A stretch of DNA of 5,064 nucleotides from Flavobacteriales bacterium (GTDB lineage: Bacteria > Bacteroidota > Bacteroidia > Flavobacteriales > JADGDT01): positions 1-5,064 of the forward strand of contig JAGLEB010000140.1 of assembly GCA_023145275.1 (NCBI GenBank), given 5' to 3'. The translations under genes and the position numbers were made by a program. Of the stretch, positions 1-5,064 are shown one piece after another (the stretch's first letter is position 1; every line of letters starts with the position of its first letter). The notes under the pieces were generated by a model. That model was not told where the DNA came from. It made no database searches and saw only the letters and a list, made by a program, of their open reading frames with translations.

Positions 1-639
1 ATATTGAAAGCTGTTGAAATGGCTGGATACAAGCCAGGAACTGAAGTTATGATTGCAATGGATGCTGCTGCTTCTGAATTTTACAAAGATGGTATTTACG
101 ACTATACTTTATTTGAAGGAGAAAAGGGTGTTAAGCGTTCATCTAAAGAGCAAGCTGAATATCTTGACCAATTAGTAGATAAATATCCTATCATTTCTAT
201 TGAAGATGGTATGGATGAAAAAGATTGGGATGGTTGGAAAATGCACACTGAACTTTCTGGAAACAAAACTCAGATAGTAGGTGATGACTTATTCGTAACT
301 AACGTAGAGTTGTTAGAGCAAGGTATTAAGACTGATACAGGAAACTCTATCCTTATTAAAGTAAACCAAATTGGTACTTTATCTGAAACTATTGCTGCTG
401 TTGAGATGGCTCACCGTGCAGGATACACTTCAGTAATGAGTCACCGTTCTGGAGAGACTGAAGATAATACAATTGCTGATTTAGCTGTTGCATTAAACTG
501 TGGTCAAATTAAGACTGGTTCTGCATCTCGTTCTGATCGTATGGCTAAGTACAACCAATTACTTCGTATTGAAGAGGAATTAGGTGAAACTGCTTACTTC
601 CCTGGGTTGAGAGCTTTTTCTGCTACAAAATTCAACTAG
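1..639 (+). CDS. eno: Enolase, C-terminal half (5' end outside window)
   Basis: Enolase interconverts 2-phosphoglycerate and phosphoenolpyruvate in glycolysis and gluconeogenesis, in the cytoplasm. The reading frame is open from base 1 and ends at TAG 637-639, giving about 212 of the usual ~430 residues, so the N-terminal domain and first part of the barrel are missing only because the window begins here. Numbering from the codon at nt 4, the magnesium ligands are all visible: Asp20 in AMDAA, Glu67 in SIEDG and the GDD aspartate at 94-95. The catalytic base Lys119 lies in SILIKVNQ, the substrate loop SHRSGETED is at 146-154, and Lys170 is in QIKTGS. The strongly conserved RSDRMAKYNQLLRIEEELG block follows at 176-194. 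No frameshift or missing active-site residue is seen. The TTG at nt 4 is an internal leucine codon, not a start. The gene converges on the serine hydrolase, with a terminator hairpin 27 bases past the stop. Confidence 0.98.
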   Translation: MLKAVEMAGYKPGTEVMIAMDAAASEFYKDGIYDYTLFEGEKGVKRSSKEQAEYLDQLVDKYPIISIEDGMDEKDWDGWKMHTELSGNKTQIVGDDLFVTNVELLEQGIKTDTGNSILIKVNQIGTLSETIAAVEMAHRAGYTSVMSHRSGETEDNTIADLAVALNCGQIKTGSASRSDRMAKYNQLLRIEEELGETAYFPGLRAFSATKFN

Positions 640-666
640 TAAAAACAGTTTTACTGTAGTTTATAT

Positions 667-694
667 AAAACCACCTCAAGCGAGGTGGTTTTTT
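667..694. terminator. Bidirectional intrinsic terminator between eno and the serine hydrolase
   Basis: An 11-bp perfect stem (AAAACCACCTC at 667-677 with GAGGTGGTTTT at 682-692) closes a 4-base loop, AAGC. On the + strand the stem runs into a T tract (689-694), so it should end eno transcripts. Read on the - strand, the same stem is followed by TTTTATATAA, so it can also end the hydrolase transcript, whose stop codon is only 5 bases away. The central position between two convergent stops supports dual use. Confidence 0.9.
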
Positions 695-699
695 GTTTA

Positions 700-2232
700 T
701 TATTCTTTTATGAAATTGTATTCATCAAAGTAAAAGTCTGGATTTGGGATATCAACTTTTACTGAATTTACAATGCCTTTTGCATTCATCTTAAACTGTA
801 CAGTACCTGATGGTAATGAAGGTAAATCTCTTATCTTTATAGTAAATACATCGAAGTGATAGTGATTAAGGTCCCCAATTAATCCGTCAGTAGGAAGATA
901 TTTCAAAATCAATTTCCCATTTTTTTCTTCTACTAAAATAGATCCATAAGTTATATCAGTGTATTTTCCTGTATATTCTGATAATTTAAAAGAAGGCTTG
1001 GTATTTTTAACCCTCAACTCCTCCATCTCTACAGATCGTTTCGCATCTTTTTCTAATCCGCTTTTATAGTAGCTTAAGTATTTTTTAGACCAATCTTTAT
1101 CATCATTTGCAAAATACATATCAAAAATTTGGTATGTTAGTGCTGACGGTAAATAGTTAATGTCATTTGTTAATATAACCAAGCCTAAGTTTTCTTCAGG
1201 AATCATAGCTACTTTCGAAATCATACCATCGGAACCACCACCGTGATTGATTACTTTTTTACCATTGTAGTCGTAAATATTCCAACCTAAACCATAACCT
1301 TTATAATGTGTATTTGGATTTCCATTAAATGCTGTTTTACTTACAGGAGTTGGGGTTGTTAGTTTCCTAACTTCCCATATTTGTTCTTCACTAATAATTT
1401 GTTTCCCATTTAGCTTGCCATTGTCAAGTTGAAAGATTAACCATTTTGACATATCTTCAACACTCGAGTTTATTGCTGCCGCAGCTTCGCAATTGTCCCA
1501 GTTTAAATAATTAATTGCTACTGGTTTTCTGTCAATACCTACATGGTATGGTATTGCTGTGTTTGCCTTTAGATCTAATGCTGTTACAGAAGTATTACTA
1601 TTGGTCATGTTCAATGGTTTCATGAATTTACTTTCAATAAATTCTCTCCATGTTGTACCGCTTACTTTCTCTAAAATTAAACCTGCAGCCGAAAACATTA
1701 TATTCTGGTATCCAAAGTTTTCTCGAAACCCATATTTCGGTTCTAAAAATTGAGCCCTTCTAACAACTTCTTCAGTACTGTAGTTTGTGTAGTACCATAA
1801 TAAATCTCCAGAGAATGTGTTTAAGCCACTTCTGTGCGATACAAGATCTCTTATTGTTATGTTTTCTGTTACGTAAGGAGAATAAAGCTTAAACCAAGGT
1901 AAGTAGTCTATAACCTTATCGTCCCAGTTTATTTTTTGCTCATCGACCAAAATAGATAGTGCAGCCGTTGTAAACGCTTTACTGTTAGATGCTATAGCAA
2001 ATAAAGTATTCTTATCAACCTTCTTGCCAGATTTAATATTTCTTAGTCCATATCCTTTTGATAAAATCACTTTTCCATCTTTAACGATAGCTACCGCCAT
2101 ACCGGGGATTCCCCATTCTAATCGAGCATTTTCAATGTATTGATCGAGTTTCTCAATATTAATATTTTGTGATATTAATTTATACGGTGAAATGATAAAA
2201 GCTAAGATTATTACAAGTAGTATTTTTCTCAT
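700..2232 (-). CDS. Exported beta-lactamase-family (class C-like) serine hydrolase
   Basis: The 510-residue product belongs to the beta-lactamase/penicillin-binding-protein serine hydrolase family (PF00144 type), which includes class C beta-lactamases, D-aminopeptidases and esterases. Residues 1-21 form a signal peptide (MRK, then a hydrophobic run, ending LIS before Gln22), so it should act in the periplasm or outside. The catalytic motifs are intact: SxxK at Ser82-Asn-Ser-Lys85, YxN at Tyr175-Gln-Asn177 and the third motif HGGG at 330-333. The family block DLVSHRSGL is at 129-137. After the catalytic domain (about 25-375), residues 415-505 resemble the beta-rich DUF3471 tail (EYTGKY, then a NGKLILKYLP stretch). 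Start: ATG directly before the signal peptide, with no Shine-Dalgarno sequence. The substrate cannot be read from sequence; a peptidase or esterase acting on cell-wall or dietary peptides is as likely as a true beta-lactamase, so resistance should not be assumed. It appears to be a single-gene unit, 246 bases from the next gene upstream. Confidence 0.93.
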   Translation of the reverse strand: MRKILLVIILAFIISPYKLISQNINIEKLDQYIENARLEWGIPGMAVAIVKDGKVILSKGYGLRNIKSGKKVDKNTLFAIASNSKAFTTAALSILVDEQKINWDDKVIDYLPWFKLYSPYVTENITIRDLVSHRSGLNTFSGDLLWYYTNYSTEEVVRRAQFLEPKYGFRENFGYQNIMFSAAGLILEKVSGTTWREFIESKFMKPLNMTNSNTSVTALDLKANTAIPYHVGIDRKPVAINYLNWDNCEAAAAINSSVEDMSKWLIFQLDNGKLNGKQIISEEQIWEVRKLTTPTPVSKTAFNGNPNTHYKGYGLGWNIYDYNGKKVINHGGGSDGMISKVAMIPEENLGLVILTNDINYLPSALTYQIFDMYFANDDKDWSKKYLSYYKSGLEKDAKRSVEMEELRVKNTKPSFKLSEYTGKYTDITYGSILVEEKNGKLILKYLPTDGLIGDLNHYHFDVFTIKIRDLPSLPSGTVQFKMNAKGIVNSVKVDIPNPDFYFDEYNFIKE

Positions 2233-2294
2233 GTTAATTATTTTTTTTGTTAAAGAGTATCTCTTATAAAACTACGCAAATTATGGGTCTATGT

Positions 2295-2302
2295 CAAATA
2301 TA
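2295..2302 (-). promoter_or_regulatory. Candidate -7 promoter box for the serine hydrolase
   Basis: On the - strand this reads TATATTTG, an exact match to the Bacteroidota -7 consensus TAnnTTTG, about 62 bases before the hydrolase ATG. No TTTG is present about 19 bases further upstream (ATTA is found there), so the -33 element is missing or degenerate. In AT-rich DNA such a match can arise by chance. A 13-base inverted repeat (AAGAG-TAT-CTCTT, 2253-2265) would fall in the resulting leader, but it is too short to interpret. Confidence 0.35.
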
Positions 2303-2332
2303 GTGGGTAATTGTAATCTTATAATCCGTCTG

Positions 2333-2350
2333 CGTCATTCTGAACGAAGT
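2333..2350. repeat. Fragment resembling a dispersed intergenic repeat
   Basis: The + strand reads CGTCATTCTGAACGAAGT. From memory, this resembles the conserved core of short repeats found many times between genes in Bacteroidota and some other bacteria (GTCATTCTGA-CGAAG, usually continuing GTGAAGAATC). Here the match stops after 18 bases and continues TATTCATAA, so it would be a decayed or partial copy. It lies in the 246-base gap between the serine hydrolase and the glycosyltransferase. The rest of that gap shows only trivial reading frames (10-14 codons) and weak inverted repeats. Confidence 0.4.
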
Positions 2351-2478
2351 TATTCATAATTAGTAGTTTTCTTTTGTCTTTTTTGCCTTCATCTTGGTAA
2401 GTATTTTGTGGAGGTTGTGGACGTAGTACTGATAAATAATTTTAGTACAGCTAAGAGAAGGTTGTTTCCTTATGACTA

Positions 2479-3219
2479 CTAAATATACTGAAATATTTTT
2501 CTAAGTGGTTTGAGATATAGTGTAAAAAGATTCGGTTTTAAATTATTTATTGTCCATGCTTTCCTATCTTCCATATTTGCAAAAAGTCGGTGTTTTAGGG
2601 ATGAATTACTAAGCCCTCCAACTCTCATTTTAACAGTAACTCGTGGTAGGTATGCAAGTTTTATTTCGTTCTTGTGAATAAACCTAAGCATGATTTCGTA
2701 ATCTGCTGCACTTTTAAGGTCGAGGTTGAAATTGCCATACTTTTCGTAAACTTCTTTTTTTACAAAAAGAGTAGGGTGAGGTGGCATCCATCCCCATTTA
2801 AACATTCCGTGCTCGTAATATCCAGAACGCCATTTTCTAACAATCTTCGTCGTGTCTTCTGTTACGTAGTCTAAATCTGCGTAAACAGCATCTGCTCCAC
2901 TTTCTTTGAATAATGTTACAACATCGCTTACTACATCTTCGCCATTATAAAAATCATCAGAATTAAGAATAGCAATTAGCTCACCACTAACTTGGGAGAG
3001 TCCTTTGTTCATTGCATCGTAAATTCCTTTGTCTTTTTCCGATATTACTACCTTTTCTCTAGTAGATGTATTGTTAATTATTTCAACACTATGGTCACTT
3101 GATTTGCCATCGATAAACACATGTTCAATTTCTTGATGAGTTTGCGAGTTGACAGAATAAATTGTGTCAGCAATTGTCTCACTGCTGTTGTATGAACTTG
3201 TAATTATCGAAACTCTCAA
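2479..3219 (-). CDS. Family 2 glycosyltransferase (TTG start)
   Basis: The 246-residue product is a GT2-type, GT-A fold glycosyltransferase that would move a sugar from a nucleotide-sugar to a growing surface glycan on the cytoplasmic face of the membrane. The N-terminus VSIITSSYN and IDGKSSD (36-42) form the nucleotide-binding part; SEKDKGIYDAMNKGL (60-74) and the metal-binding LNSDD (85-89) follow. MPPHPTLF (145-152) and AADYEIMLR (171-179) mark the acceptor side, and VGGLS (200-204) is near the end. These blocks recall WcaE/WcaA-like transferases of exopolysaccharide clusters; the sugar specificity cannot be read. No strong membrane segment is seen, though the C-terminus is basic and hydrophobic. 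The start is TTG: no ATG or GTG occurs between it and the upstream in-frame TAA (which is the stop of the acetyltransferase gene), and the next Met, residue 70, would remove essential motifs. It starts 24 bases after the acetyltransferase stop, so the two are probably cotranscribed. Confidence 0.92.
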   Translation of the reverse strand: MRVSIITSSYNSSETIADTIYSVNSQTHQEIEHVFIDGKSSDHSVEIINNTSTREKVVISEKDKGIYDAMNKGLSQVSGELIAILNSDDFYNGEDVVSDVVTLFKESGADAVYADLDYVTEDTTKIVRKWRSGYYEHGMFKWGWMPPHPTLFVKKEVYEKYGNFNLDLKSAADYEIMLRFIHKNEIKLAYLPRVTVKMRVGGLSNSSLKHRLFANMEDRKAWTINNLKPNLFTLYLKPLRKIFQYI

Positions 3220-3243
3220 AGCTAATTTGTTTAGGGGTAGTAA

Positions 3244-3798
3244 TTATTCTATCTCTCTAGATGTTATCTTCTCTGCAGGATTGCCTCTATAGATATAATA
3301 CCCATCTAGGTTATTACTTGTTACAGAATTTACAGCCAAAACGGAATGTGATTTACATCTTACTCCTCCTGTAACTATAGATTTAGCACCAATCCAAACA
3401 CCATCTTCAAGAGCAATTGGTTTTGTGATTAAATCGAAACTAGATTTCTTGAAATTATGATTTCCACAAAGTAACATTGCTCCTTGCGATAATACGGTGT
3501 TATCTCCAATTTCAACTTCATCTAGATTATCGATCCAAACATTTTCTCCTATCCAAACGTGGTTGCTAACTGTTAGCTTCCAAGGATATTTAATATTTAC
3601 ACCTGGTTTTATTACTACTCCTTTCCCTATTTTTGCACCGAATATTTTCAGTAAAAAAACTTTTAAAGATGAAATAGGATTAAGGGGATTAATCAAAAAT
3701 AGGACATTAGTTATATACCAAAGAAATTGAATGGTTAATCCTTTTCCTATTCTGAAATCATCTGTTGTATAATTCTCTAAACTTGTTTTTGCGTTCAT
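3244..3798 (-). CDS. WcaF-like hexapeptide-repeat O-acetyltransferase
   Basis: The 184-residue product is a left-handed beta-helix acyltransferase, closest in layout to WcaF of colanic acid synthesis. It probably transfers acetyl from acetyl-CoA to a hydroxyl on a glycan repeat unit or lipid-linked precursor. Residues 21-53 are the hydrophobic and amphipathic N-terminal part usual in WcaF-like proteins. Hexapeptide turns begin at IGKGVV (57-62), continue through WIGENV and EIGDNT (about 82-101), and resume at VWIGAKSIVTGGV (134-146). The probable catalytic histidine is His114 in CGNHNF, on the loop between the two coils. The C-terminal YRGNPAEKI (170-178) is the family's common end. The length is normal for the family and no break is seen. 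The ATG lies 11 bases after the stop of the ATPase gene and has no Shine-Dalgarno sequence. The paired glycosyltransferase downstream supports a surface-polysaccharide role; serine acetyltransferase is less likely because the N-terminal helical domain is absent. Confidence 0.92.
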   Translation of the reverse strand: MNAKTSLENYTTDDFRIGKGLTIQFLWYITNVLFLINPLNPISSLKVFLLKIFGAKIGKGVVIKPGVNIKYPWKLTVSNHVWIGENVWIDNLDEVEIGDNTVLSQGAMLLCGNHNFKKSSFDLITKPIALEDGVWIGAKSIVTGGVRCKSHSVLAVNSVTSNNLDGYYIYRGNPAEKITSREIE

Positions 3799-3809
3799 GT
3801 TATATGTTT

Positions 3810-4955
3810 TTAAATCAAGTTTTCTAAACCTAAAAATTCTTCTAAATTCATTACAGAGACATTGTTTTTCATTGGATATGAAAGCTGAACAGGTGCAATA
3901 ATATATGCTTTGTTTGCTTTAATATCATCTAGAGCTATCCAAAATCCTCTTGTTACTTTTGGTGTAACTGAAACTTTTATTTCAATTGCCACAACTTTAT
4001 CAGCCTTGGTAAGAATCAAATCTATTTCGTTTCCGTTACTTGTTCTGTAGTAATAATGGTTCCAATCGTTAAATCTATTGATTATGTTTTCGATTACTAC
4101 AATTTCCCATGCAGTACCGAATACCGGGTGCGAATACAAATCGTTAAAACTCCTAATGTTTAGTAGAGCATTAAGTATCCCAACATCTCTAATGTAAATC
4201 TTTGGAGATTTTACTATCCTCTTTTTTATATTAATAAAATAAGGCTGAATAGTTCTAAGCATGAAAGTTTGACTTAGAATTCCCACATAATTCCTAACTG
4301 TGGTGTGACTAACTCCTAACGATAACGAAAGTGTTGAATACTTTATTTGTTGACCATTGTTGTGAGCCAACATTATCCAAAGCCTGTGTAGAACTTCAAA
4401 AGGAATATCAAATCCAAATTGACGTAAATCTCTTTCTAAGAAAGAAACAATAAAGTTCTGTGTCCAGAAAAATGATGATTCATATTTTTTACTTAAATAG
4501 CTTTTTGGCAACCCACCTCTGAAAAGATATTTCTTAAAAGAATAATCATTTTTAAGTTCCGAAATCTGAAGTGCAGGTAATTCAAAATATGCAATCCTAT
4601 CTGCCAAACTTTCGCTTTGTTGCAAAACTTCAGGTGAAGCAGAACCAAGAATCAAAAATTTAATTGATTTATTATCGTCAACGATACTTCTTATTACAGA
4701 AAATATATCTGGGATATTCTGAACTTCATCAATACAAATTAATTTATCGTGATTTAGTTCAAAGAATTGTTCAGCATCATCGAGCAATTGTCGGTGCGAA
4801 GGTCTTTCGGCATCTAAATAAATTGCATTGTCGTATTGAGAAATAATACTTTTAGCCAAGGTAGATTTACCAACTTGGCGAGCACCTACTATTGCAATGA
4901 CAGGGTAGTCATCGAAATGGTAAATTATGTCTTTTTGTATATTTCTGAGTATCAC
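3810..4955 (-). CDS. AAA_14/DUF4143 ATP-binding protein (GTG start preferred)
   Basis: The product is a P-loop ATPase of the AAA_14 plus DUF4143 family, whose cellular role is not established. Numbered from GTG 4955 (381 residues): Walker A GARQVGKST at 24-32 (Lys30), Walker B LICIDEVQ at 72-79 (Asp76, Glu77), and a sensor-like GSAS at 104-107 followed by SLADRIAYFELPALQISEL, all typical. The DUF4143 part starts near FRGGLPKSYL (145-154). It contains a helix-turn-helix-like stretch (SLGVSHTTVRNYVGIL, 212-227) and ends in a restriction-enzyme-like segment with NEIDLIL (309-315) and AIEIKVS (323-329). The pattern Asp312...Glu325-Ile-Lys327 fits a PD-(D/E)xK core. The frame is open to TTG 5015, but that adds an atypical hydrophobic stretch of 20 residues lying over the predicted promoter; GTG gives the usual short lead (VILRNIQKDI) to the P-loop. 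It heads the unit with the acetyltransferase and glycosyltransferase, though it has no known link to their chemistry. Confidence 0.9.
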   Translation of the reverse strand: MILRNIQKDIIYHFDDYPVIAIVGARQVGKSTLAKSIISQYDNAIYLDAERPSHRQLLDDAEQFFELNHDKLICIDEVQNIPDIFSVIRSIVDDNKSIKFLILGSASPEVLQQSESLADRIAYFELPALQISELKNDYSFKKYLFRGGLPKSYLSKKYESSFFWTQNFIVSFLERDLRQFGFDIPFEVLHRLWIMLAHNNGQQIKYSTLSLSLGVSHTTVRNYVGILSQTFMLRTIQPYFINIKKRIVKSPKIYIRDVGILNALLNIRSFNDLYSHPVFGTAWEIVVIENIINRFNDWNHYYYRTSNGNEIDLILTKADKVVAIEIKVSVTPKVTRGFWIALDDIKANKAYIIAPVQLSYPMKNNVSVMNLEEFLGLENLI

Positions 4956-4978
4956 GACAATAAAAAATATGGTTTCTA

Positions 4979-5009
4979 CAAAGATACAAAATAACCATGT
5001 AATATGAAA
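4979..5009 (-). promoter_or_regulatory. Predicted Bacteroidota promoter of the ATPase-acetyltransferase-glycosyltransferase unit
   Basis: On the - strand, TATCTTTG (4979-4986) matches the -7 consensus TAnnTTTG exactly. Exactly 19 bases upstream is TTTC (5006-5009), one base from the -33 consensus TTTG. Transcription would begin near 4972-4975, leaving a leader of roughly 17-20 bases before GTG 4955 and excluding TTG 5015 as a start. No similar site was seen just before either downstream gene, so this may be the only promoter of all three. The spacer and the -33 box overlap one copy of the repeat at 4992-5010. Confidence 0.55.
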
Positions 5010-5061
5010 GAGCAACCTTCAATTTGCATGATTAATCGTATTTAACCATGTAAATTGAAAG
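4992..5061. repeat. Three alternating copies of a ~19-base motif before the ATPase
   Basis: Copy 1 (5043-5061) reads CTTTCAATTTACATGGTTA on the - strand. Copy 3 (4992-5010) is in the same orientation and matches it at 17 of 19 bases. Copy 2 (5017-5034) is inverted, reading CTTCAATTTGCATGATTA on the + strand, and matches at 16 of 18 with one base missing. The gaps are 8 and 6 bases, so centres lie about 25 bases apart. Copies 1 and 2 could form a long imperfect hairpin with an 8-base loop. Copy 3 fills the promoter spacer and covers the -33 box. The pattern suits a multi-site operator; a transposon-end or hairpin element is an alternative. More copies could lie past the window edge. Confidence 0.7.
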
Positions 5062-5064
5062 TTA

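Noticed and set aside
1559..1753. Open frame of 64 codons on the + strand inside the hydrolase gene
   Set aside because: It lies wholly within a well-supported gene on the other strand and shows no recognisable motif. The + strand frames at 2674-2874, 3497-3730 and 4664-4846 are rejected for the same reason.
2426..2448. Inverted repeat GTACT...AGTAC as a terminator for the glycosyltransferase unit
   Set aside because: The stem is only 5 bp with a 13-base loop and no T tract follows on the - strand. I see no convincing terminator after this gene within the gap.
2233..2478. Small protein or RNA gene in the gap
   Set aside because: Only frames of 10-14 codons are present, with no ribosome binding site, no stable structure and no tRNA-like fold that I could recognise.
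3810..4955. Insertion-sequence helper ATPase (IstB-like) or transposase
   Set aside because: The C-terminal half is DUF4143-like, there is no partner transposase gene, and no matching terminal inverted repeats or target duplications flank the gene in this window.
4956..5015. Hydrophobic N-terminal membrane segment on the ATPase
   Set aside because: It exists only if translation begins at TTG 5015. The stretch overlaps the predicted promoter and repeat, and family members begin close to the P-loop.
4992..5061. CRISPR array
   Set aside because: Only three copies, one of them inverted, with 6-8 base gaps that are far too short for spacers, and no cas genes nearby.

Overview
The window is AT-rich bacterial DNA, most likely from a member of the Bacteroidota. 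This rests on the low GC content, the start sites without Shine-Dalgarno sequences, two upstream sites matching the Bacteroidota -7 promoter box TAnnTTTG, and the flavour of the proteins: a serine hydrolase with a DUF3471-like tail, an AAA_14/DUF4143 ATPase and a WcaF-like acetyltransferase. I cannot name the genus.

Layout. Positions 1-639 (+) hold the C-terminal half of enolase, cut by the window edge. A strong hairpin at 667-694 lies between it and a convergent gene and should terminate transcription both ways. Positions 700-2232 (-) encode an exported beta-lactamase-family serine hydrolase. The 246-base gap at 2233-2478 holds a candidate -7 box for the hydrolase and an 18-base piece resembling a dispersed intergenic repeat. 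No gene or convincing terminator was seen there.

Positions 2479-4955 (-) look like one three-gene transcription unit. In transcription order it is an AAA_14/DUF4143 ATPase, then, 11 bases on, a WcaF-like hexapeptide acetyltransferase, then, 24 bases on, a family 2 glycosyltransferase with a TTG start. The last two are typical of exopolysaccharide, capsule or O-antigen clusters, where one adds a sugar and the other an O-acetyl group. The ATPase is not a known part of such pathways.

The least explained part is the right edge (4979-5061). Three copies of a roughly 19-base motif sit there in alternating orientation at about 25-base spacing. The copy nearest the ATPase fills the spacer of its predicted promoter. 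The ATPase has a helix-turn-helix-like segment, so autoregulation is a reasonable but untested idea. This promoter also argues that the ATPase starts at GTG 4955 rather than at the farther TTG at 5015. I see no clear evidence of a wholly new system; the other genes belong to familiar families.
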